Shown here: positions 9,681 to 18,485 of the stretch, one piece after another
Layout: each line of letters starts with the position of its first letter
Position numbering within the stretch: position 1 is the first letter of the stretch
NCBI GenBank assembly: GCA_014192625.1
Contig: BJHM01000009.1
Span: 1-64,000, forward strand
Source of the DNA: Planctomycetota bacterium
GTDB taxonomy: Bacteria; Planctomycetota; UBA1135; UBA2386
Direction of reading: 5' to 3'
DNA length: 64,000 nt
Notes under the pieces: generated by a model
The model's input: the letters and a program-made list of their open reading frames with translations, nothing else
What the model was told of the DNA's origin: nothing
The model's database searches: none
Position numbers and translations under genes: made by a program

Positions 9681-9993
9681 TCGCGCCCAGCCTGGCGTTT
9701 TATTCGCAAACCTAAGCCAGCGACCAAAGGACCTGCCCCGGCGTGGGACCTGCCTCGGCGTGGGACCTGCCCCGGCGTGGGCCGATGAAAAAATACCCCG
9801 GCACAGCAATCTCCTGCCGCCCGCCTTCGCAGGACAAGGACACTGCTTTACAGTTCCTGCGCGAATCAAAACAACGCGGACGAATACGGCTTGGGCAAAG
9901 TTTCACCCCCAACCGAGCTTCACCCGTGCCGTGACCACTACGTAACCGGGCGGACCAAACAGCAGGCGCCCTCAGCAGCACGCCGTGTGTGCG
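9681..9993. other. Intergenic region with tandem repeats, no gene seen
   Basis: This stretch of 313 bases lies between convergent genes (rsmG on plus, lipoprotein on minus). It holds the tandem 17-base repeats listed separately, and I see no convincing coding frame or textbook terminator. Confidence 0.6.
9730..9780. repeat. Three tandem 17-bp repeats
   Basis: Three head-to-tail copies of GACCTGCCCCGGCGTGG occupy 9730-9746, 9747-9763 and 9764-9780. The middle copy has one C-to-T change. They lie just after rsmG in the convergent intergenic space. Function is unknown. Confidence 0.9.
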
Positions 9994-10368
9994 CTACCGG
10001 CTGGTTAATTCGTCGACGGGAGGCAGGCTCGTCGCGGTGATCAGCGTGAAGCGACCAAAGTGTTCAAACTTGGTCGTGTTGGACGGGTAGTTCACCGCCG
10101 GATCGTTGGCATCGTAGTTCCAGAAATACTGGTCGATGAAGTCTTGGATCGCCATCAGATCGCGGCCAAACGCATTGTTGCGGCCATCAATACGACGCCG
10201 AACGTCTTTGAAGAACGTCTCGGTCTCGTATTTGTTGCTGAGAGCGGTGACATCCTTGATGCCGTTCTGGCGCTGCTCGGCCGAGAGGCCTGTGCCGTGA
10301 CCGGTCCAAGTGAAACTATGGCACGCAGCAAGGGGCAGAAGCAGGACGGCGAGTGCGAGCTTACGCAT
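9994..10368 (-). CDS. Small putative lipoprotein of unknown function
   Basis: The start is placed at the ATG at 10368, which gives a lipoprotein signal with lipobox LAAC and C16 as the lipidation site. The mature protein is about 108 residues, charged and probably helical, with the aromatic stretch FIDQYFWNYD. I do not recognise a family. It is divergent from hisS, with about 260 bases between the two starts. Confidence 0.65.
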   Translation of the reverse strand: MRKLALAVLLLPLAACHSFTWTGHGTGLSAEQRQNGIKDVTALSNKYETETFFKDVRRRIDGRNNAFGRDLMAIQDFIDQYFWNYDANDPAVNYPSNTTKFEHFGRFTLITATSLPPVDELTSR

Positions 10369-10628
10369 GATTCTGCAATGGGGTCTTGGGGACAACGCCT
10401 GTTCGCTGGGAGACAGCGGCAAGCGAGCTAGGAAGCTACGGACCCTGCGGATCGAGTCAACTGTGTTTTCTAAAAGTAACCATGCACATTTTTGGTGCGG
10501 CAACATGGTGCCGCACTGCCCACCATTGCAGCTACCGCCCGAATCCGACTTGCTGCGCTGACCGCGGACTGCTTCCATCCTAACCTTGCGGTCTGGACGC
10601 TATCGCCTCCGCCGCCCCAAACCCGCAC
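10369..10628. other. Divergent intergenic region upstream of hisS and the lipoprotein gene, with an inverted repeat
   Basis: This region must carry the promoters of both divergent genes. It contains a perfect 8-bp inverted repeat at 10495-10516 (GTGCGGCA, six-base spacer, TGCCGCAC), which could be an operator or a leader hairpin for hisS. I cannot assign promoter boxes with confidence. Confidence 0.4.
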
Positions 10629-11903
10629 ATGGCTCGCATGAGTTGCCCGCGTGGCACCGAGGACCTCCTGCCGGAGTCCCTGCCCGCTCTAGAACACGTC
10701 TTCCACTCCTTTCGGTCAGTCATGGAGCGGCATGCCTACCGCGAAATCCGGACGCCGCTGTTTGAGGAGACCAGCCTGTTCGTCCGCAGCCTCGGCGACC
10801 AAAGCGATGTGGTCGAAAAAGAAATGTTCACCGTGCAGCGCGGCGACACCAACGTCTCCTTCCGCCCCGAAGGCACGGCCCCGGTGGTGCGCGCCTACCT
10901 GCAAAACAACCTCGACAAGATCCGCCCGTTCCAAAAGTTTTGGTATGGCGGTCCGATGTTTCGCTTCGAGCGCCCGCAGGCTGGTCGCAGTCGTCAGTTC
11001 TACCAAGTCGGGGTTGAGGCGATCGGTTCGACGAGTCCACTGCTCGACGCGGAGGTGGTGCTCATTTGCCACCGCGCGTTTCAAGCCATGGGCCTAAAGA
11101 ACTATCAAGTTCACGGCAACAGCATCGGCGACGCTCAGGATCGCGAACTATTCCGCACTGTGCTGCGGGCTTATTTTACACCACTGATCATGCAACGCTG
11201 CGACGACTGCCAGCGGCGCATCGAACGCAACGTCTTCCGGATGCTCGACTGCAAAGTTGCGCAATGCCAACCATCCAACAAGCAAGCGCCGCGCTTTCTT
11301 GACCACATGAGTCCCGTGAGCCGCGCGCGGTTTGAAACCACGAAAAGCCTTTTGCAATCGCTCGACGTGCCGTTTGTCTTCGATCCGAGCATTGTGCGCG
11401 GCTTTGATTATTACACCCACCTCGTGTTTGAGTTCCGCTGCAAAGACCTCGGCGCGCGCGACGCGGTTGCCGGCGGCGGTCGCTACGACGGACTGATCAC
11501 GGATCTCGGCGGGCCTGCGCTCGGTGCAGTTGGCTTTGCGATCGGCGTTTTGCCGACGCTGCTGGCACTTGCCACGCAAGGGCACCCTGCTGTCGCCCCG
11601 CGCGAAACTTTTACCCCGCTGTTTGTGGCACCGGTTACGGACGGCGAGCGCACCGCTGCGTTCCTGCTCGCCGAGCGCCTGCGCCAGCACGGCCTGTCAT
11701 GCGACACCGACTACGAGGACAAGAGCCTGCGGGCCTTGTTCAAGGTGGCAGACAAGCGCGGCATCCAGTTGATGATCGTGCTTGGCCCAGAAGAAGTGCA
11801 GCAGCGAGTCGTCAAGGTGCGCGTGCTGCAAAAGAGTGAGGACGTGACGTTGCCCGACGATGAGCATCTGCCTACGGCGCTGCGCGCGCTGCTCGCAACG
11901 TGA
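10629..11903 (+). CDS. hisS: Histidyl-tRNA synthetase
   Basis: This class II aminoacyl-tRNA synthetase charges tRNA-His. The N-terminal PRGTEDLLP is the family hallmark. Motif 2 appears as FRFERPQAGRSRQFYQVGVE, the histidine-binding segments are RGFDYYTHLVFEF and AGGGRYDGLI, and the last 90 residues form the anticodon-binding domain. At 424 residues it has the expected length. Its stop overlaps the start of nadD by four bases, so the two are probably translationally coupled. Confidence 0.96.
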   Translation: MARMSCPRGTEDLLPESLPALEHVFHSFRSVMERHAYREIRTPLFEETSLFVRSLGDQSDVVEKEMFTVQRGDTNVSFRPEGTAPVVRAYLQNNLDKIRPFQKFWYGGPMFRFERPQAGRSRQFYQVGVEAIGSTSPLLDAEVVLICHRAFQAMGLKNYQVHGNSIGDAQDRELFRTVLRAYFTPLIMQRCDDCQRRIERNVFRMLDCKVAQCQPSNKQAPRFLDHMSPVSRARFETTKSLLQSLDVPFVFDPSIVRGFDYYTHLVFEFRCKDLGARDAVAGGGRYDGLITDLGGPALGAVGFAIGVLPTLLALATQGHPAVAPRETFTPLFVAPVTDGERTAAFLLAERLRQHGLSCDTDYEDKSLRALFKVADKRGIQLMIVLGPEEVQQRVVKVRVLQKSEDVTLPDDEHLPTALRALLAT

Positions 11904-12523
11904 CGGAAACGCGGCGAGGCTTGGCGTTGTTCGGCGGGTCATTCAACCCGCCCCACCGCTCGCACCGCCGCATCGCTGAAGACGCGCTGCGCCTGCTACC
12001 CGTGGCCGAACTCCGCGTGCTGCCGGCCGGCGATCATCCGCACAAACACCACCGCGACATGGCAACGGCGAGCCATCGACTAGCGATGTGTCAGATCACC
12101 TTTGCGGGCCTCGCCAACTGCTTCGTCGACGATTGTGAACTGCGTCGCAAAGGGCCATCGTTTACCGTCGACACGCTGCAAGAACTGCGACTGGCGGTGC
12201 CGGACCGCGAGTTGTTTTTTTTGATCGGCTCCGACAACCTGCCGCTGCTGCCGAGTTGGCACAATCATCACCGCATCTTGCAATTGGCGCGGGTCGTGAC
12301 GTTTCCTCGGCTTGGCTATGCGATCAACGCTGAGGAGTTACGCGGCAAAGACCTCACTGCTGCAGAGCGGGCCTCGCTTTTAGATATGGTGCTGCCGACT
12401 GCGGTGGACGAGATCAGCTCATCCGAGTTGCGCGCGCGACTGCTGCGCGGCGAACGACAACTTGCTGAGTTGCCAGCTGGCGTTGAGGACTACATCCACA
12501 CGCATCAGAGCTACGGCGGCTAG
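11900..12523 (+). CDS. nadD: Nicotinate-nucleotide adenylyltransferase NadD
   Basis: NadD converts nicotinate mononucleotide and ATP to deamido-NAD in NAD synthesis. The start is a GTG at 11900 overlapping the hisS stop. The nucleotidyltransferase signature GGSFNPPHRSH is near the N terminus, and the C-terminal ATP-binding motif is EISSSELRARL. The product has 207 residues, as usual for NadD. Confidence 0.94.
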   Translation: MTETRRGLALFGGSFNPPHRSHRRIAEDALRLLPVAELRVLPAGDHPHKHHRDMATASHRLAMCQITFAGLANCFVDDCELRRKGPSFTVDTLQELRLAVPDRELFFLIGSDNLPLLPSWHNHHRILQLARVVTFPRLGYAINAEELRGKDLTAAERASLLDMVLPTAVDEISSSELRARLLRGERQLAELPAGVEDYIHTHQSYGG

Positions 12524-12524
12524 C

Positions 12525-13403
12525 GTGCTGCCTCCCATCTACGCAGCACCCATCGCCCTTGTGCTCATCTTCATGGCACTTGCTCGGCACTATTTTTGGC
12601 GGGCGTGGTTGCCCATGGATCCACCCGGCCCTGGTCGCAAGCAGCATCGCCACGCGACTCCGCTGGTGGGCATTGTCCTGCTGCCGGTGTTGCTGTTGTG
12701 GCAGATCATGGGCTCGCACTATGTCCTCGCGGCCGCGACCGCGATGGTGAGTGTGCTCGGCTACCTCGACGACCGGCGCAAGGTCCAAGGCGGGCTTCTC
12801 GTTCACAGCAAAACAATCGTGCTCGCGCTGGCGGCAATGGCGGTCGCGGCACAACACGCAAGTCCACTGCAGCCGCCGTTCGCATTTTGCTGTGCGTCGC
12901 TGCTCGCATTCGTGCTGGTCAACGCGACCAACTTCCTCGACAACACCAACGGGGTATGCGCCTCGATCACTGCCGCCTCGCTGCTCACGGTGCATCGCGG
13001 TAACGATGCGAGCGGGTTCGCGGCGCTCGGATTTTTGTGCTGCAACTGGCCGCGCGCACTGGTGTTTCTCGGCGACGCCGGGGCATACGCGCTCGGACTA
13101 TGCGTAGCCGATGCAGCACTCGGACAACTACCACTCAGCACGCTCGCGATGCGGCCGTTCACCGGACAAATCGAAGCGACCTACCATGCCTTCTTGAGCG
13201 GCGCGTTCCTATTGCTGCCGTTCATGGTGCAGCTCGTCGACTTCACGCAGGTCCTCTGCGTGCGCCTCTGGCTCGGCAGTCCGCCGTGGGTCGGGGATCA
13301 ACTTCATCTCACGCACAGAGTAGAGCGCCTGGGCCTGCCGCGCGTGCTGGTTGCCCCGTTGTTTGGTGGGACGGCACTGGCACTCGGATGGTGCTTTGCA
13401 TGA
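12525..13403 (+). CDS. Glycosyltransferase family 4 (MraY/WecA-type) membrane protein
   Basis: This family transfers a sugar-1-phosphate to a polyprenyl phosphate at the inner membrane. The GTG at 12525 is one base after the nadD stop and gives a 292-residue polytopic protein. Diagnostic motifs are LGYLDDRRKV (Asp pair), NATNFLDNTNGV and VFLGDAGAYALG. The order and spacing fit WecA or a related initiating transferase rather than MraY, and no mur genes are nearby. The substrate is uncertain. Confidence 0.82.
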   Translation: MLPPIYAAPIALVLIFMALARHYFWRAWLPMDPPGPGRKQHRHATPLVGIVLLPVLLLWQIMGSHYVLAAATAMVSVLGYLDDRRKVQGGLLVHSKTIVLALAAMAVAAQHASPLQPPFAFCCASLLAFVLVNATNFLDNTNGVCASITAASLLTVHRGNDASGFAALGFLCCNWPRALVFLGDAGAYALGLCVADAALGQLPLSTLAMRPFTGQIEATYHAFLSGAFLLLPFMVQLVDFTQVLCVRLWLGSPPWVGDQLHLTHRVERLGLPRVLVAPLFGGTALALGWCFA

Positions 13404-14671
13404 GCCGCATGCGCCGACTATTCGCCGTCCTGTCACTCACAGCGACAGCAGGCGCGCAGGAGCTTCACACGGTGATCGAACGGCAAAGCCTCGACATTTC
13501 ACCGCGCATCACATTGAGCGATGTGAGCCAAGGCCCGCGATACCGCATCCCACTGATGAACCAGCGCAGCGGCACCCTGACGCAGCCAACCTTTGTCGTG
13601 CAGGCCGGTAGAAAAACTCTCCCCTCATCCCCCGCCACGCCCGAGCGCGCTGCCAAAGTGCGCAATGGTGAACCAGCATTTATCGAAACGGTCGCGCCGT
13701 CCGGCCGCATCTTTCAAGGGTCACTGCTGCGACTTTACCTGCGCGTCGGCATCGAGCGCCGGACACTCACAGAGCACCTGATTCAAATTTTTCCGCAACG
13801 GCTAGACCTGCCAGTTCAAATCGACGCCCCATGGCTCACGGATTTGCCGTTGACCGAGAAAATCCCCACGACTGACGATGCCACGCTGCCGGCGGCGCTG
13901 CGCAGGCAGCGCGCAAGCCTCGTGGTCAACGGCGCACTTGCGACCGCTGAAATCGACCGCGACATCGAACGCGACGGCCGCACGTTTGCGGTGTTCGAGC
14001 TGCCGTGCAACTTCGTGTTGCGCACCGCAGGCTCGCTGCATGTGCCACCTGCGAAGCTGCGATTTGCGTGGGCCACGCGCTTTCAAGAAGACCTCGTCAC
14101 AGACCACGTGCCCATTGATCGACAGGACGGGCTCGTGCTCAGCAATTCACTCGACTTGCAAATCGAGCCACTGCCGCGCCTCTCAAAGCCCGCAGACTTT
14201 GGCGGTGCGGTCGGCACCTTTGCCGTGCAAGCCACTGCGACGCCACTCGAAGTAGATCTCAATGACAGCATCCAACTCACGTTGAGCATCACCGGCGAGG
14301 GCAACCTGGCGTTTTTTGACCCGCCAACCCTGCCGGCGATGCCCGGTTTCCACCTGCGAGGCCGCAGCGAGCAACTGCGCAACAAAACCCGCGCCATCAC
14401 CTATGACCTCGCCGTCAGATCGACCAACCTGTTTGTCGTGCCTGCGATCACACTGCCGTTCTTCGAGCCATTGAGCGCCACCTATCAGACGATTGAAACG
14501 CAACCGATCCCGCTGCGTGTGCGACGAGCATCTGCGCCGCCGCAAGATGCAAATGCATTGCCCAGCGCCGCAACCGGTGGCTCTTTCAGCCGCAGCAGTT
14601 GGCTGCTCACCGTGCTTGCCACTGCGATCCTCCTCGGCATTGTCGTGCGCAGGAAACGCTCGAGACCGTAG
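13400..14671 (+). CDS. BatD-like exported protein with C-terminal membrane anchor
   Basis: The start ATG at 13400 overlaps the previous stop (ATGA); a second ATG nine bases on is also possible. The product of 423 residues has a signal peptide ending near TAGAQ, two or three beta-rich domains, and one C-terminal transmembrane helix (SWLLTVLATAILLGIVV) followed by RRKR. The segment ATPLEVDLNDSIQLTLSITG followed by GNL and a 'PPTLP' strand is typical of BatD/oxygen-tolerance proteins. BatD usually accompanies VWA proteins BatA/BatB, which are absent here; a VWA protein does occur at 29.6 kb. Confidence 0.7.
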   Translation: MSRMRRLFAVLSLTATAGAQELHTVIERQSLDISPRITLSDVSQGPRYRIPLMNQRSGTLTQPTFVVQAGRKTLPSSPATPERAAKVRNGEPAFIETVAPSGRIFQGSLLRLYLRVGIERRTLTEHLIQIFPQRLDLPVQIDAPWLTDLPLTEKIPTTDDATLPAALRRQRASLVVNGALATAEIDRDIERDGRTFAVFELPCNFVLRTAGSLHVPPAKLRFAWATRFQEDLVTDHVPIDRQDGLVLSNSLDLQIEPLPRLSKPADFGGAVGTFAVQATATPLEVDLNDSIQLTLSITGEGNLAFFDPPTLPAMPGFHLRGRSEQLRNKTRAITYDLAVRSTNLFVVPAITLPFFEPLSATYQTIETQPIPLRVRRASAPPQDANALPSAATGGSFSRSSWLLTVLATAILLGIVVRRKRSRP

Positions 14672-14777
14672 CACTCGCGAAAACGAACATCTTGGTGCAA
14701 CTCCGGTCCTCGCCAGAGCGAAACCGCGAGCGTAGATTGATGCCCGTCCCCGCTGCGCCTACTGGCGCTCGAAAAGA

Positions 14778-17054
14778 ATGCCGCGCACACCCAAGATGTT
14801 CATGACTCTCCTGCTGTTGTTTGCGACCACCATCGCAGCGCGCGCGCAACAGGATCCAGTGCCGTTGCCTAAGACTCCCGGCAACACAAGCCAGGGTCCG
14901 GGTGCACCAGGCACACGCGAGACGATGTGGCCAGCACCAAAGGCAGAGCAATGGCAGCTGCCGGTATTGGTCGAGTTTCAGCGCACCTGGGACGACGCGC
15001 TCGCAGTCGCGCGATTGACCGGCAAACCGATCCTCGCGTGTGTCAACATGGACGGCGAACCGGCGAGCGAGCACTACGCCGGCATCCGCTACCGGCAGCC
15101 CGAGATCGCCAAGCTCTACGAGCCTTATGTCTGCGTGATCGCATCGGTCTACCGGCACAACCCGCGGGACTACGACACGCAAGGTCGACGCATCTTGTGC
15201 CCGCGCTTTGGCAGCTGCACTTGTGGTGAGCACATCGCCCTCGAACCGTTTTTATACGAGCACTTCCTCGATGGCGTTCGCGTCGCCCCGCGCCACGTCA
15301 TGGTCGAGATCGGCGGTGACGAAACTCGCCCGTCCTACAAAGAGAGCTACGACATCTACTACGCCAACGACACCGCATCGGTGTTCCAACAGATCAAGGA
15401 TGGCACCGCCGACTATCCAAAACCGCTGCCATTGTCGCGCGACAAGGCGATCATCGACCGCATTGCCAGTCGCGACATTTTGGATCGGACCGCAGTCGAA
15501 GCGGCTTACCTGACTGCTACGCCGCAACAAAAAGTTGCGATGCTCAATCATGCGCTGACTGCAGCCGGCAAGGCGGCACCCATCGACCTGTTGCGGCTCG
15601 CGGTGTTTGGCCTCGATGTGGACCTTGCACGCAAAGCGCGTTCAGCTTTGGCACTCTGCGACAACGAGGGTGCTGCGGATCTGATTGTCGAAGCACTGCG
15701 GGTGCCACTCGACAAGCAGGAACGCGACGACCTCATTGCGGCACTGGTCCGCATTGGCAACAAGTCCCCGCGTGTCAAACTGCTGGCCGATGTCCACCTC
15801 TCGCTCGGCAATCGCTCTGCCGCCGTTGATGTTGCGGGCTGGATGAAGGCCATCGAAACTGCGGACCCAACGGTGACAAAAAGTAATCCCGCCGAACTGG
15901 AATCGCGGCTGCAATACAGCGAAGGCTCGGTGCATAACCGGAGCAAGGATCCACAAGCTCGACTGGAACTCGCCGAAGCCACGCTTGCATACGCAATGGA
16001 GCGCGCTGGCAACCCGGTAACTCTGGGCCGCGGGCTCGCGAACAAACATGTGCAGCTGCTCTTTGAAGACGCGCACCGCACGGCGCTCGAGGCCGAGGCG
16101 CTTGGCGCACGTGGCTCACGCCTCAACGCACTGATTGCAGTGAGCGCGTGGAACCTCGGCCAGAACGAAGCCGCCTACGTGCGTGCCGAAACGGCGATCA
16201 ACGGCATGCCTGCGGATGCCAGTGACCGGATCACCCTAAATGCGGTGCTGGTTTTTGCCGAAGCTCGCCAGCAGGCGATCGCAAACGCGATGCGCAGCAA
16301 ACAAGAATGGTCGCCGCAATGGTTGACGGACCTAAACGCGGCCTACTCTGTGCTGGCGCGCCATCCGCTCGGCAATGACGCGCATTTGGTTGCTCATTAT
16401 GACTTCCTGCTGGCACTCGGCGCCAAGGGCAACGCAAGTCGCGTGCTCGACGAAGGACTACGCCGGTTCCCCGACTCATCTGCAATCCACGACCGCTTTC
16501 GCACGCGCATCCTCAGCGAGCAAGGTGCAGAAGCGCTCGAAGCCGAATACAAAGCCCGCCTCGCGCGCGCTGACGCGCAACCCACTGCGGCTTGGTTTGC
16601 CGGTTATGCAGAGTTGGTCGCAGCCGAGTATCACCGTCGCGCCGGTGAGCTCGCAAAATCGCTCTTCGCTTACGAACTCGCCATCACGTACTACGACGCG
16701 CTGAGTTTGCAAAACCCGCTCGCCAAGCCCAACTGCGATCACTACTCGGCACTCGCCATCGCCGGCATGGCGCGCATGGCGCTGGAGCGCGGCGACCTGG
16801 AGTTTTCGCTCAACCTGCTGCTCAAGTCGTTTGCGAAAAAACCTGAGGCCGCCGGCACGCTTGATGGTCTGAACCTTTCCCCGGCCGATACTTCGCGCAT
16901 GCTGCGCGCGCAACTGATCGCGGCAGACAACAAGCAGCTCGTTACAAGGCTCGACTTGGCGCTTTCCGCGCTCGACCCCGAGCTACTGAAGCCGCCAGCA
17001 TATGAACGACCCGCCCCGGGCGCGCGCCCTTTCGGCCGCCGCCGCGGCGGCTGA
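14778..17054 (+). CDS. Exported protein: thioredoxin-like N-terminal region plus long helical repeats
   Basis: The 758-residue product begins with a signal peptide ending near ARAQ. Residues about 65-180 resemble a thioredoxin-like fold (W..AL..AR.TGKPILACVNMDG), but the CXXC active site is missing. A separate Cys cluster, CPRFGSCTCGEH, may bind metal or form disulfides. The rest is alpha-helical with HEAT- or TPR-like repeats. It probably acts outside the cytoplasm as a binding or scaffold protein. It follows the batD-like gene after 106 bases. I do not recognise a named family. Confidence 0.65.
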   Translation: MPRTPKMFMTLLLLFATTIAARAQQDPVPLPKTPGNTSQGPGAPGTRETMWPAPKAEQWQLPVLVEFQRTWDDALAVARLTGKPILACVNMDGEPASEHYAGIRYRQPEIAKLYEPYVCVIASVYRHNPRDYDTQGRRILCPRFGSCTCGEHIALEPFLYEHFLDGVRVAPRHVMVEIGGDETRPSYKESYDIYYANDTASVFQQIKDGTADYPKPLPLSRDKAIIDRIASRDILDRTAVEAAYLTATPQQKVAMLNHALTAAGKAAPIDLLRLAVFGLDVDLARKARSALALCDNEGAADLIVEALRVPLDKQERDDLIAALVRIGNKSPRVKLLADVHLSLGNRSAAVDVAGWMKAIETADPTVTKSNPAELESRLQYSEGSVHNRSKDPQARLELAEATLAYAMERAGNPVTLGRGLANKHVQLLFEDAHRTALEAEALGARGSRLNALIAVSAWNLGQNEAAYVRAETAINGMPADASDRITLNAVLVFAEARQQAIANAMRSKQEWSPQWLTDLNAAYSVLARHPLGNDAHLVAHYDFLLALGAKGNASRVLDEGLRRFPDSSAIHDRFRTRILSEQGAEALEAEYKARLARADAQPTAAWFAGYAELVAAEYHRRAGELAKSLFAYELAITYYDALSLQNPLAKPNCDHYSALAIAGMARMALERGDLEFSLNLLLKSFAKKPEAAGTLDGLNLSPADTSRMLRAQLIAADNKQLVTRLDLALSALDPELLKPPAYERPAPGARPFGRRRGG

Positions 17055-17219
17055 GACTGAGACGGATTGGTGCCGTGACGTTGTGCCACTGGCTGATCCT
17101 GCGCGGCCGTTTCGCGCAGTTGGCGTCGCAACTGCGCTGCGGGTCCGCGCTGTGCAAATACGCCGCGCGCCAGTGCTGCGCTCAACTTGGTTCCGCTACT
17201 CGGCTTTGCGCTGCGCTGC

Positions 17220-18485
17220 TCAGGCGCGCTCGGTGACCGAAACCGCGAGGCGATCTTCACTTAGCATCTCGGCACTTCGAGCGGCGACCGACGCGAGCGT
17301 AAGGTCGCGCAAGATTGCGAGCGTGTGAAATGGCGGTGCGCCATCGAGCTGCTCCGCGCTGTGCGCAAACGCCAAGGATCGAACGCTCTCACAGCCGCGC
17401 ACAAAGCCACCCAGATGTCGCCGCCGCAGTCGCTCGATGTGCTCATCCGTATATTCCACGTGCTGCGCCAAGGCGCGCCGCAGCGACAACTCTGCTGCCG
17501 CGGGATTCTCACTCTCGCAACCAAGGGTGGTCACCGCAAAGGTGCGATCGCCCATAAAACCTGCAGCAATTGAGTCGTCCACTTCACCTCTTTGGTGCAT
17601 CGCTTCGCGCAGTGGCGAACTGGTGGCAAACATGCTGTCGAGCACCACATTGGTGCGCACCGCCCGCTCCGTACGTGCCTGCCAGTCACTCCCCGACGTG
17701 TGATCCTTCACTCCAATCAGCACCTTGGGCCGCGCCACCACCATTTTGCGTTCGCGCCGCGCAGCACCAATGGGACCACGGTCATGACTCAAAAGTCGCG
17801 CCGGCGGCGCACCAGAAGGCAGCGCACAGGCGCACGCCAAGTCATAGATCTCCTGCGGCTCAACCGGGCCAGCGACTGCGAGTGCCGCGTTGCCGGTCCG
17901 ATAAAATAACGACCAACTCTGCAGCAACGTCTCCGGCGTGATCGCAGCAATCGAATCGACAGTACCGCCGACCGTGAAGCGCACCGGGTGTGACGGGAAC
18001 AGGCAACCGAGCAGGTCAAACGTCGTGCAGTAGTCAGCGGAGTCCTCATACATCCGAACTTCCTGCGCGATGATGCCACGCTCCTTGTCGACATTTTCTT
18101 GCGTGATGTGCGGCTTCGACACAAGGCGCAGCAGGTCGATCAGATTGTCGCGCACCTGCGAAGTAGCCTGAAAAAAGTAGCTGGTGCGCGAGAAGCCGGT
18201 CTGCGCGTTCACGCTCGCGCCACGAGCTGCAAACCGCTGAAACACCGCCAGCTCCTCGTCCTCAAACAGCTTGTGCTCGAGGTAGTGCGCAGTGCCCGAG
18301 GGATCGGTAATGCGCTTCCCACCGATTTCAAAGTCGAGGTCCGTGCTGCCGTATTGAAAGGTGATCACCGCAGCGGTTTCACGAAATTTCGGCCTTGGCA
18401 GAATGCGCAGCGGCAATCCGTTAGGCGTAGTCGCAAGCCATACTTCTTCCCCGAGCACCGGGTCGCGCACGATCTGGAACGTCAT
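17220..18485 (-). CDS. M16-family zinc metallopeptidase (YmfH-like), active-site bearing
   Basis: The ATG at 18485 overlaps the stop of the gene before it (ATGA), indicating coupling. The 421-residue product has the inverted zinc motif HXXEH as AHYLEHKLFE, and the third zinc ligand lies downstream in ERGIIAQEVRMYED. The C-terminal half is a second M16-like domain without the motif. It pairs with the preceding inactive homolog, like the YmfF/YmfH pair and other bipartite M16 proteases in which one subunit is catalytic. Its substrate is unknown. Confidence 0.88.
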   Translation of the reverse strand: MTFQIVRDPVLGEEVWLATTPNGLPLRILPRPKFRETAAVITFQYGSTDLDFEIGGKRITDPSGTAHYLEHKLFEDEELAVFQRFAARGASVNAQTGFSRTSYFFQATSQVRDNLIDLLRLVSKPHITQENVDKERGIIAQEVRMYEDSADYCTTFDLLGCLFPSHPVRFTVGGTVDSIAAITPETLLQSWSLFYRTGNAALAVAGPVEPQEIYDLACACALPSGAPPARLLSHDRGPIGAARRERKMVVARPKVLIGVKDHTSGSDWQARTERAVRTNVVLDSMFATSSPLREAMHQRGEVDDSIAAGFMGDRTFAVTTLGCESENPAAAELSLRRALAQHVEYTDEHIERLRRRHLGGFVRGCESVRSLAFAHSAEQLDGAPPFHTLAILRDLTLASVAARSAEMLSEDRLAVSVTERA

